Positions 1-5,642 of a stretch of DNA of 6,314 bases are shown here, piece by piece. Within the stretch, counting starts at the first letter, position 1, and every line of letters starts with the position of its first letter. The DNA is taken from assembly GCA_028869325.1 (NCBI GenBank), contig JAGWST010000245.1, positions 1-6,314 on the forward strand, given 5' to 3'. A model generated the notes under the pieces. The model was not told where the DNA came from, ran no database searches, and saw only the letters and a list, made by a program, of their open reading frames with translations. Source of the DNA: a bacterium (GTDB taxonomy: Bacteria > Vulcanimicrobiota > Vulcanimicrobiia > Vulcanimicrobiales > SCRA01). The position numbers were made by a program, and so were the translations under genes.

Positions 1-426
1 ACCAGCGGCGAAGGCGCGCTCCACTCCGCCGACCTTCCGCTCTACCGCGAGCTGGCCTCGCAGGCCGCGTGGCTGGGCGTTCCCACGCCCCGCGTCGTTC
101 CCATCGATCACGAGCTAGCGGACGGCGAGCGTCTGCGCGCGGGCGAGATCGAGCTCGACGTCCTGCATACCCCCGGCCACACGCCGGGAAGCTGCTGCTT
201 CTTGACGCAACGAGAGGGAGCACACCTCGCATTCACCGGCGACACGCTCTTCCTGGGCAGCATCGGTCGCACCGACCTCCCTGGCGGGGACACGGGGCGC
301 ATCCTCGCCTCGTTGCGCGACCGGCTACTGCCGCTGCCCGCGGAGACCGTCGTCTACCCGGGCCATGGTCCACGCACCACGATCGGGCGCGAGCGCGCGC
401 AGAACCCCTTCCTGCGCCAAATGTGA
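1..426 (+). CDS. MBL-fold metallo-hydrolase, glyoxalase II-like (C-terminal 141 residues)
   Basis: The reading frame is open from the first base, so the N-terminal half, including the HxHxDH zinc motif, lies outside the window. The visible part has the remaining metallo-beta-lactamase-fold metal ligands: His in TPGHTPGS (codon 178-180), Asp in FTGDTLF (241-243) and His in YPGHG (364-366). The GRTDLPGGD stretch and the NPFL ending are typical of the small glyoxalase II-like/YcbL group. Such enzymes hydrolyse thioesters such as S-lactoylglutathione or related thiol adducts; the true substrate cannot be read from the fold. The next gene makes methylglyoxal, which glyoxalases detoxify, so a functional link is possible but unproven. 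It ends in TGA, 76 bases before mgsA. Family assignment is firm, substrate is not. Confidence 0.9.
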   Translation, partial: TSGEGALHSADLPLYRELASQAAWLGVPTPRVVPIDHELADGERLRAGEIELDVLHTPGHTPGSCCFLTQREGAHLAFTGDTLFLGSIGRTDLPGGDTGRILASLRDRLLPLPAETVVYPGHGPRTTIGRERAQNPFLRQM

Positions 427-502
427 GCGCGCGATCATGCGACGCTTAGCCGATACAGACCACTTGAGCTTAGCTTAACGCCCGCCGGGTATACTCGAGG
501 GC
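427..502 (+). promoter_or_regulatory. mgsA promoter region with TATACT -10 next to the start codon
   Basis: A TATACT hexamer (490-495, 5 of 6 matches to TATAAT) ends seven bases before the mgsA ATG. Transcription would then begin at about 502-503, on or next to the ATG, which predicts a leaderless message. No convincing -35 sits at 17 bases; TTGAGC (464-469) is 20 bases upstream. GAGG (497-500) is only two bases from ATG, too close for a normal ribosome binding site. The 10-mer GGTATACTCG (488-497) recurs exactly in the predicted sufR promoter. GCTTAGC occurs twice (444-450, 468-474), 24 bases apart. I see no strong terminator hairpin for the upstream hydrolase gene. Confidence 0.5.
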
Positions 503-976
503 ATGCTGACATTCAATGCCCCACCCCGCGAAGACGACCGCCTCAACGTCGTCTTGATCGCCCACGACGGACGCAAGGAGGAGATGGCCGAGTGGGTCGC
601 CTTCAACGGCGGGACGCTCTCGGCGTGCTCCCTCTACGCCACGGCCACGACGGGGCGCACCGTCCAACGGCAGCTCGGGATTCCGATCAACCTGTTGCTC
701 TCAGGGCCGCACGGCGGCGATGCGCAAGTCGGCGCGATGATCGCCGAGCGCCGCATCGACGTCATCTTCTTCTTTTGGGATCCGCTCACGCCGCAACCCC
801 ACGACGTCGATGTCAAGATGCTGCTGCGTCTGGCCGTGCTCCACGACATCCCGATCGCGTGCAACCGGCGCTCCGCCGATCTGCTGATCTCCTCGCCGCT
901 CTTCTCGAACGTGCCCTACCACCGCGCGTCGCGCGAGGAGCCGGTGCTCGAGCCTACGACAGCGAGCCGAGCTTGA
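503..976 (+). CDS. mgsA: Methylglyoxal synthase
   Basis: Converts dihydroxyacetone phosphate to methylglyoxal plus phosphate, a cytosolic bypass of lower glycolysis used when phosphate is short or sugar phosphates build up. The 157 residues compare with 152 in E. coli and align at an offset of two. The visible active-site set is complete: IAHDGRK (His21, Asp22, Lys25), YATATTG (Thr47, Thr49-Thr50, phosphate site), SGPHGGD (Ser67, Gly68, catalytic Asp73), FFWDP (Asp93) and PHDVD (His100, Asp103). The ATG at 503 fits the family N-terminus; the first 12 residues are a variable leader. The gene follows a glyoxalase II-like hydrolase on the same strand, but appears to have its own promoter. Its last 23 bases overlap the 3' end of the opposite-strand NifU-like gene. 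Confidence 0.96.
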   Translation: MLTFNAPPREDDRLNVVLIAHDGRKEEMAEWVAFNGGTLSACSLYATATTGRTVQRQLGIPINLLLSGPHGGDAQVGAMIAERRIDVIFFFWDPLTPQPHDVDVKMLLRLAVLHDIPIACNRRSADLLISSPLFSNVPYHRASREEPVLEPTTASRA

Positions 977-1490
977 TCGTCAGCTTGCCGTTTTGATGCA
1001 GGACGACGGGACCGTTCTTGCGGTCCTCCGTTGTCTGCAATGGCTCCTCCGCCGTCGCCTGCGCGGCTGCCGACGCCGGCGTCGTCCAATCGTCCGGCGC
1101 GCTCGCGGCCGCGGTGGGCGTGAGCCCCTGCGAGCGATAGTTCTCGATGGCGTTGCGAAGCGCGGCGATGGAGCGCTCCGGGTAGTCCTTCTTCTTCTCC
1201 GGGTAGCCGCCGAGCGCCGTATCGAGTGCCGCCTCGTCGATCGCCGCCGCCTGGTCGAGCGTCTTGCCGCGCGCCATCTCGATCAGCAGGCTGCAGGTTG
1301 CCGTGCCGAAGCCGCAACCGGTCGTGAAGTACGAGATGTCCTGGATGACCTCACCCGGTCCCACTTTCAAGTAGAACGTGTAGAGATCGCCGCACGAATC
1401 GCTGAAGTACTCCCCTGTCACGGTGGCGTCATCCATCGTGCGGAAGCCCTCGCGCGTGGTCACGAGATCTTGAAATTTGGCAAAGTTCAT
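954..1490 (-). CDS. NifU-N/IscU-like Fe-S scaffold-related protein with incomplete cysteine set
   Basis: A 178-residue protein. Residues 1-120 are an IscU/NifU N-terminal-type domain: GFRTMDDATVTGE, SCGD (Cys33, Asp35), TTGCGF (Cys59), EMARGKTLDQA and LGGYPEKKK. The Cys33-Cys59 spacing of 26 equals that of E. coli IscU (37-63). At the place of IscU His105-Cys106 it has Asp102-Tyr103, so the third cluster cysteine is absent; an additional Cys66 lies in the helix after Cys59. Residues 122-157 are a low-complexity Ala/Thr/Pro/Glu linker, and 160-178 (GPVVLHQNGKLTIKLGSLS) look like a short beta hairpin. It lacks the ferredoxin-like and Nfu domains of full NifU. Its ATG overlaps the sufR TGA as ATGA, implying translational coupling. 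It probably binds or passes on iron, sulfur or a cluster, or assists SufR; exact function is unknown. Confidence 0.85.
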   Translation of the reverse strand: MNFAKFQDLVTTREGFRTMDDATVTGEYFSDSCGDLYTFYLKVGPGEVIQDISYFTTGCGFGTATCSLLIEMARGKTLDQAAAIDEAALDTALGGYPEKKKDYPERSIAALRNAIENYRSQGLTPTAAASAPDDWTTPASAAAQATAEEPLQTTEDRKNGPVVLHQNGKLTIKLGSLS

Positions 1491-2164
1491 GATCGTCCCA
1501 CTCTAACCGGCCCGATGCCAGGTTCGGTTGCGTGCTCACGGAGCTCAAAGCGGCACTCTCGGTCCCCTTTGGCCAACGAGGTCTCCTGCGTATGTTCCCC
1601 GGGGATCAGCTCTTCCATCACGGTGTGGATCAGCGTGCAGACCTGCGGGTGATGCTTTACGGACGTCGAGAACGGGCAGGTGTGCTCGCGCAACACCATC
1701 GTACCATCGGCGGAGCGCTCGACGTCCGCGATCACGCCCTGCTCGCGCAGGATCGCCGTCAGCTCCTCCACCTTGCCCGAGAAGTCCTTACCCTCCAGCC
1801 GGGTGCGAAACTTCTCGGCCGAGCGCCGCCCGATGCTGCGAAAGAGCTCGACGACACGGTCGCTCCCGCCCTCCTGCGCCAACTCGCTCAGCACCAGATG
1901 GAGCAACTGATCGTTGCGCTGCGGAAAGAGCCGCTCGCCCTTCTCGGTGAGGCGGTAGAGCAGGGTCGGCTTGGTCGGCCCGCGCCGCGTCGGCTCCGCT
2001 CGCACCAACCCCTCCGCCGATAGCGCGGCCAACTGCTGGCGCACGGCATTGGGCGTCAGACCCAGCGTCGCGGCGAGATCGCGCGCTCCCGCGCCGCCGG
2101 CGCGCTTGAGGCACTCGACGATCTTGCCACGGCTGCTCTGAAAAAAACGATCTCCCGATTCCAC
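1487..2164 (-). CDS. sufR: SufR-like iron-sulfur winged-helix transcriptional repressor
   Basis: A 225-residue cytosolic regulator. Residues 12-55 form a helix-turn-helix (GARDLAATLGLTPNAVRQQL, then SAEGLV), and 56-76 the wing (RRGPTKPTLLYRLTEKG), as in the ArsR/DeoR-like SufR family. The C-terminal domain has Cys163, Cys176 and Cys204 in HTCPF, QVC and RECRF, a C-X12-C-X27-C pattern. Cyanobacterial SufR has C-X12-C-X13-C-X14-C; here Glu190 sits at the third position. Known SufR proteins hold a 4Fe-4S cluster and repress suf genes; that role is inferred here from family and from divergence from sufCDSU. The frame stays open to 2284, but GTG at 2164 is preferred: it follows an AGGT-type ribosome site, gives the family length, and lies downstream of the predicted promoter, whereas longer versions would start upstream of it. 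Confidence 0.88.
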   Translation of the reverse strand: MESGDRFFQSSRGKIVECLKRAGGAGARDLAATLGLTPNAVRQQLAALSAEGLVRAEPTRRGPTKPTLLYRLTEKGERLFPQRNDQLLHLVLSELAQEGGSDRVVELFRSIGRRSAEKFRTRLEGKDFSGKVEELTAILREQGVIADVERSADGTMVLREHTCPFSTSVKHHPQVCTLIHTVMEELIPGEHTQETSLAKGDRECRFELREHATEPGIGPVRVGRS

Positions 2165-2192
2165 GCTTACCTGCAGACACGGTCCACGCCGC

Positions 2193-2202
2193 GTCCCGGG
2201 AC
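2193..2202. promoter_or_regulatory. Perfect palindrome GTCCCGGGAC, candidate SufR operator
   Basis: A 10-base perfect inverted repeat lies just downstream of the predicted sufR -10 hexamer and spans its expected transcription start (about 2198). A repressor bound here would block sufR itself, a normal autoregulatory arrangement. It does not match the CAAC-N6-GTTG operator known for cyanobacterial SufR. A 10-base GC-rich palindrome can arise by chance in such DNA, so this is a positional suggestion only. Confidence 0.3.
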
Positions 2203-2204
2203 CG

Positions 2205-2235
2205 AGTATACCACAGCCGCCGGAAGAAAGTACAG
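2205..2235 (-). promoter_or_regulatory. sufR-nifU-like promoter (extended -10)
   Basis: On the minus strand a TGGTATACT element gives an extended -10 (TG one base before TATACT; hexamer at 2210-2205). No good -35 is seen at 16-18 bases (nearest TACTTT or GTACTT), which an extended -10 can tolerate. Predicted start is about 2198, leaving a leader of about 34 bases before the GTG at 2164. The surrounding GGTATACTCG is identical to the mgsA promoter 10-mer. Confidence 0.55.
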
Positions 2236-2242
2236 GCTTTCC

Positions 2243-2272
2243 TTGACTTTCTCGATTACGCCGCGTTAGACT
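2243..2272 (+). promoter_or_regulatory. sufCDSU promoter
   Basis: TTGACT (2243-2248, 5 of 6 matches to the -35 consensus) is followed after 18 bases by TAGACT (2267-2272, 4 of 6 matches to the -10). Predicted start is about 2279, giving a leader of about 40 bases before sufC. This is the only good sigma70-type pair facing sufC in the divergent region. An 8-base inverted repeat, CTTGACTT (2242-2249) and AAGTCAAG (2291-2298), brackets the -10 and start site and could bear on regulation. Confidence 0.6.
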
Positions 2273-2299
2273 ACAGAGGCGCAAATTCGGAAGTCAAGC

Positions 2300-2317
2300 A
2301 TGCGAGGGGTATCCTGA
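2300..2317 (+). other. Possible five-codon leader ORF before sufC
   Basis: ATG at 2300 opens a five-codon frame (M-R-G-V-S) ending in TGA at 2315-2317, two bases before the sufC TTG. GGAAG (2289-2293) lies six bases upstream as a possible ribosome binding site. Translation would cover the sufC ribosome site and end at its start, which could couple the two. So short a frame may well be accidental. Confidence 0.15.
2304..2309 (+). promoter_or_regulatory. sufC ribosome binding site
   Basis: GAGGGG lies ten bases before the TTG at 2320 and decides that start. The nearest ATG (2300) is in another frame, and the in-frame CTG at 2314 would be too close to this site. Confidence 0.65.
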
Positions 2318-2319
2318 AG

Positions 2320-3087
2320 TTGGAGAAGGGCTTGGTCGTGAGCGGCCTGCGGGTCGCGGTCCAGGGGTTGGAGATTCTCAAGGGCATCGACCTGAGGGTC
2401 GAGTCCGGCCGCGTACATGCGCTGATGGGGCCGAACGGCTCGGGGAAGTCGACGCTCTCGTTCGCCCTCACGGGGCATCCCAAGTACACCGTGACCTCCG
2501 GCACGGCAGAGCTGGACGGCGCCGACCTGCTGGCGCTTCCGGCGCACGAGCGCGCACGCGCCGGTCTCTTCCTCTCTTTCCAGTATCCGGCGGCAATACC
2601 GGGCGTGAGCGTGGCGAACTTCCTGCGCAGCGCGCGCACGGCGCTCAAGCCCGACCAGAGCCTGCCTCCCGCCAAGTTCAAGCGGCTGTTGACCGAGAAG
2701 ATGGAGCTGCTGGGCATGGAGCCCGCGATGCTCTCTCGCTACGTGAACGACGGCTTCTCCGGCGGGGAGAAGAAGCGCTTGGAGATGCTGCAGATGGCCG
2801 TCTTCGAGCCGCGGTACGCCATCCTCGATGAGACGGACTCCGGCCTCGACATCGATGCGCTGCGTGCCGTGGGCGAGAGCGTCAACGCGCTGCGCGCGGC
2901 GAACGCCGAGACCGGCCTGCTGGTGATCACCCACTACCCGCGCATCCTCCAGTACCTGCGCCCGGACCGCGTCCACGTGATGATGGAGGGGCGCATCGTC
3001 AAAGAGGGCGGCGCCGACCTCGCCGACCTCATCGAGCGCGACGGCTACGATCCGATTCGCGAGGAGGCCGTCGGTGGCGCTGCCTAA
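2320..3087 (+). CDS. sufC: Fe-S cluster assembly ATPase SufC
   Basis: The ABC-type ATPase of the cytosolic SufBCD scaffold complex; ATP-driven dimerisation reshapes the SufB-SufD interface during cluster assembly. The 255 residues show, in order, Walker A GPNGSGKST (37-45), the SufC-typical GHPKY (52-56), Q-loop Gln88 in FLSFQYP, signature FSGGEKKR (146-153), Walker B AILDE (167-171), D-loop SGLD (174-177) and switch His205 in ITHY. Lys152 and catalytic Glu171 match in number the pair that form the regulatory salt bridge in E. coli SufC. There is no membrane segment, as expected for this non-transporter ABC protein. TTG at 2320 is chosen because of the GAGGGG site. It is the first gene of the operon and overlaps sufD by 14 bases. 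Confidence 0.97.
   Translation: MEKGLVVSGLRVAVQGLEILKGIDLRVESGRVHALMGPNGSGKSTLSFALTGHPKYTVTSGTAELDGADLLALPAHERARAGLFLSFQYPAAIPGVSVANFLRSARTALKPDQSLPPAKFKRLLTEKMELLGMEPAMLSRYVNDGFSGGEKKRLEMLQMAVFEPRYAILDETDSGLDIDALRAVGESVNALRAANAETGLLVITHYPRILQYLRPDRVHVMMEGRIVKEGGADLADLIERDGYDPIREEAVGGAA
3061..3067 (+). promoter_or_regulatory. sufD ribosome binding site inside sufC
   Basis: GAGGAGG, a near-perfect Shine-Dalgarno sequence, ends six bases before the GTG at 3074. It lies in the last codons of sufC and fixes the GTG start and the 14-base gene overlap. Confidence 0.75.
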
Positions 3088-4366
3088 GCTCGCCGCCGAT
3101 GAGGGGCTGACGCGTGCCGCCGTCGCGGCGCTCTCGCGCCAGCTTGGCGAGAACGACCTGGCGTGCCGGGCCCGCGTCGATGCCTTCGAAGCCTTCGAGC
3201 GTCTGCCGCTGCCGGCGTGGCGCCTCTCGCGCGCCGGCAAGCGCACCCTCTCCGCGCTGGATTTGAGCTCGATCACGCCTTACGCTCCGCAGCCGGCGAT
3301 CGGCTCCGCTCCCGAAGACGACGGCGCCGCGACGTGCATCGTCACCGTCGACGGCGAGCCGGCGCTGGTGCGTCTAGCCGGCGAGATCGCCCAGCAGGGC
3401 GCCTACGTCGCGCCGCTGGAGCAGGCGCTATACGAACGGCCGGAGCTCGTGCGCCCGCATCTGGGCAGCGTCGTCGGCGCCGATACCAACCGCTTCTCGG
3501 CGCTCAACGCGGCGCTGCGGCGCGGCGGCCTCTTCGTGCACGTGCCCAAGGGCGCCGTCTTACGCGAGCCGATCGAGCTGCTCACCATCGTCGAAGGGGC
3601 TTCGCTCTTCCCGCACCTGCTGATCGTGGCCGAGGAGCACGCCGCGGTCGACGTGATCGAGCGCATCGCCTCGCGAGCGAATCCCACCGAGCGTCTCCGG
3701 CTGCTCTGTCCGGTGAGCGAGATCGTCGCCAAGGCCGGCGCCCGCGTCCGTTACGCCGCGCTGCAGCAGCTGGGCGACGACGTCAGCGAGGTCGCGATCC
3801 GCCGTGCCACGGCTGGGCGCGACGCGAATGTGGAGCTTGCCCCTGTGGTGCTGGGCGGCGACCTCGTACGCTCCGACGCGGAGATCGTGCTCGAGGGCAG
3901 CGGCGCGAGCGGCCGTGTGCGGGAGGTCTTCTTCGCCTCCGGGCGCGCGGCGTTCGACCTATCGAGCAGCATCACGCACGCCGCCCCGCACAGTAGCGGC
4001 GACGCGCTCGTCCTGGGCGCCGCCAACGGCGCCGGGCAGGCCGCTTTCCGCGGTATGATCTCGATCCTGGAGCAAGGCGCGGGAGCGGAGTCCAACCTCA
4101 AGAGCCGTGCGCTGCTGCTCTCGCCCAAGGCCCACGTGGATGCCGTGCCCGGGTTGGAGATCGCCAACAACGACGTCAAGGCCTATCACGGCGCGACCGT
4201 GGGCGAGATCGACGAGGAGACGCTCTTCTTCTGCCAGGCGCGCGGCATCGCCCTGGACGAGGCCCGGCGGATGATCGTGACCGGATTCTTCTCACCCGTG
4301 GTGGACGCCATCGCCTCGCCGCTCGCACAGGCCTGGCTGCACCACGCGATCGAGTCCAAGCTGTAA
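3074..4366 (+). CDS. sufD: Fe-S cluster assembly protein SufD
   Basis: A 430-residue member of the SufB/SufD beta-helix family that pairs with SufB and binds SufC through its C-terminal helices. SufD-type features are the N-terminal helical region (to about 90, with FEAFERLPLP), the core (about 100-380) ending in RALLLSPKAHVDAVPGLEI and then NDVKAYHGATVGEIDEE, and a C-terminal SufC-binding region (RGIALDEARRMIVTGFF, 390-430). His372 matches the essential SufD His360 of E. coli, and Gly follows it where SufB has Glu434. No cysteine occupies the SufB Cys405 position, and Ala370 replaces E. coli SufD Cys358. Parts of the C-terminus (FFCQARGI, MIVTGFF) read more like SufB, so the split from SufB may be deep. 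GTG at 3074 follows a strong ribosome site. Confidence 0.9.
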   Translation: MALPKLAADEGLTRAAVAALSRQLGENDLACRARVDAFEAFERLPLPAWRLSRAGKRTLSALDLSSITPYAPQPAIGSAPEDDGAATCIVTVDGEPALVRLAGEIAQQGAYVAPLEQALYERPELVRPHLGSVVGADTNRFSALNAALRRGGLFVHVPKGAVLREPIELLTIVEGASLFPHLLIVAEEHAAVDVIERIASRANPTERLRLLCPVSEIVAKAGARVRYAALQQLGDDVSEVAIRRATAGRDANVELAPVVLGGDLVRSDAEIVLEGSGASGRVREVFFASGRAAFDLSSSITHAAPHSSGDALVLGAANGAGQAAFRGMISILEQGAGAESNLKSRALLLSPKAHVDAVPGLEIANNDVKAYHGATVGEIDEETLFFCQARGIALDEARRMIVTGFFSPVVDAIASPLAQAWLHHAIESKL

Positions 4367-4370
4367 GGAG
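4365..4370 (+). promoter_or_regulatory. sufS ribosome binding site overlapping the sufD stop
   Basis: AAGGAG begins inside the sufD TAA stop codon (4364-4366) and ends nine bases before the sufS ATG, supporting that start and coupled translation. Confidence 0.65.
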
Positions 4371-4379
4371 CCGCTTGCG

Positions 4380-5633
4380 ATGACCGCAGGAATCACCCCC
4401 GTATCCGATACCGCGGCGGAGCGCATCCGCGCCGACTTCCCCATCCTGGCGACGCGCACCAAGAGCGGCAAGCCGCTGGTCTACTTGGATTCAGCGGCGA
4501 CCTCGCAGAAGCCGCGCTCCGTCATCGAGACCATCTCGGGCTACTACGAGGGCTACAACGCCAACATCCACCGCGGCGTCTACGATATCGCCGAGCGCGC
4601 AACCGACGCCTTCGAGGGAGCGCGCGCGCGTGTCGCCTCGTTCTTCAACGCCGCCGAGTCGGCGGAGATCATCTTCACCCGCAATGCCACCGAGGCGCTC
4701 AACCTGGTCGCGTATAGCTGGGGCCTGGCGAACCTCCGTGCGGGCGACGCGATCCTGCTCACGCGCCTGGAGCACCACTCGAACATCGTGCCCTGGCAGC
4801 TGCTGGCCGCCAAGATGGGCGCCGAGCTGCGCTTCTTGGAGCTGGACGGGCAAGGGCGCGTCGTGCTGGACGATCTGGATGCCAAGCTGCGCGGCGTCAG
4901 GCTGGTCGCCTCGGCCCACGTGAGCAACACGCTGGGCACCATCGTGCCAATCGAGCAGATCATCGCGGCGGCGCACCGCGCGGGTGCCGTCGTCGTGATC
5001 GACGGAGCGCAGGCGGCGCCGCATCTTGCCGTCGACGTGCGCGCCCTCGACGTGGACTTCTACGCCGCCAGCGGCCACAAGATGCTCGGCCCCACGGGCA
5101 TCGGCACGCTGTACGCCAAGCGCGCGCTGCTGGAAGCGATACCGCCGTTCCTCGCCGGCGGCGATATGATCCGCCGCGTCTCCTACGAGCAGACCACGTT
5201 CAACGAGCTGCCGTGGAAGTTCGAGGCCGGCACCAGCGATATCGCCGGCGCCATCGGGCTGGGCGCCGCCGTCGACTACCTCCAGGATCTGGGTATGGCC
5301 TGGGTGCGGGCGCACGAGGTTGCCCTGACGGCGTACGCACTCGAGCGCCTGAACGCCGCACCGCACGTGAGGCTCTACGGGCCCGAGCGCGCCGAGGAGC
5401 GCGGGGGCGTCATCTCGTTCACGATGGGCGACATCCACCCGCACGACATCGCCTCGATCCTCGACGGCGAGGGGGTCTGCATCCGGGCCGGCCACCACTG
5501 CACGATGCCGCTGCACGAGAGGCTGGGACTCGCCGCAACCGCCCGCGCCTCGTTCTACGTCTACAACACGTACGCCGATGTGGACGCGCTGATCGAGGCG
5601 CTCGAGAAGGCCGCCCGCATCTTCAAGTTGTAA
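4380..5633 (+). CDS. sufS: Cysteine desulfurase SufS (group II)
   Basis: A PLP enzyme that converts L-cysteine to alanine and holds the sulfur as a cysteine persulfide for transfer to SufU. The 417 residues match the usual 405-415 of SufS. Visible features are YLDSAATSQKP near the N-terminus, EHHSN (131-135, PLP-stacking His), DGAQ (Asp208, Gln211), SGHKMLGPTG with the PLP Schiff-base Lys234, FEAGTSD, and RAGHHC with catalytic Cys374, followed by substrate-binding Arg389 in ARASFYVYNT. The short region around Cys374 is group II-like; TMPLHERLG follows the cysteine where many homologues have AQPL. The gene follows sufD by 13 bases and precedes sufU by 9, the partner pairing expected for a SufU-dependent desulfurase. 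Confidence 0.97.
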   Translation: MTAGITPVSDTAAERIRADFPILATRTKSGKPLVYLDSAATSQKPRSVIETISGYYEGYNANIHRGVYDIAERATDAFEGARARVASFFNAAESAEIIFTRNATEALNLVAYSWGLANLRAGDAILLTRLEHHSNIVPWQLLAAKMGAELRFLELDGQGRVVLDDLDAKLRGVRLVASAHVSNTLGTIVPIEQIIAAAHRAGAVVVIDGAQAAPHLAVDVRALDVDFYAASGHKMLGPTGIGTLYAKRALLEAIPPFLAGGDMIRRVSYEQTTFNELPWKFEAGTSDIAGAIGLGAAVDYLQDLGMAWVRAHEVALTAYALERLNAAPHVRLYGPERAEERGGVISFTMGDIHPHDIASILDGEGVCIRAGHHCTMPLHERLGLAATARASFYVYNTYADVDALIEALEKAARIFKL

Positions 5634-5642
5634 ACGAGTCTC

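Noticed and set aside
69..449. 126-codon plus-strand frame overlapping the MBL hydrolase
   Set aside because: Arg/Ala/His/Pro-rich out-of-frame product; the hydrolase frame has all expected motifs.
427..502. Intrinsic terminator after the MBL hydrolase
   Set aside because: No stable GC-rich hairpin followed by a T-run was found; only short AGCT-type repeats occur.
993..1652. 219-codon plus-strand frame antisense to the NifU-like gene and sufR
   Set aside because: Arg-rich shadow without family features; the minus-strand frames carry the conserved motifs.
2165..2284. N-terminal extension of SufR up to 2284
   Set aside because: The extension has no conserved sequence, includes the predicted sufR promoter, and would make the protein unusually long; GTG 2164 fits better.
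2320..3087. SufC as part of a membrane ABC transporter
   Set aside because: The sequence is SufC-specific (GHPKY, SGGEKKR) and its neighbours are SUF genes, with no permease partner.
2266..3276. 336-codon minus-strand frame antisense to sufC
   Set aside because: Antisense shadow of sufC, with Arg/Ala/His-rich composition and no recognisable domain.
3074..4366. Annotating this gene as SufB
   Set aside because: It lacks the SufB scaffold cysteine and the Glu after the conserved His, and has the SufD HGATVG motif.
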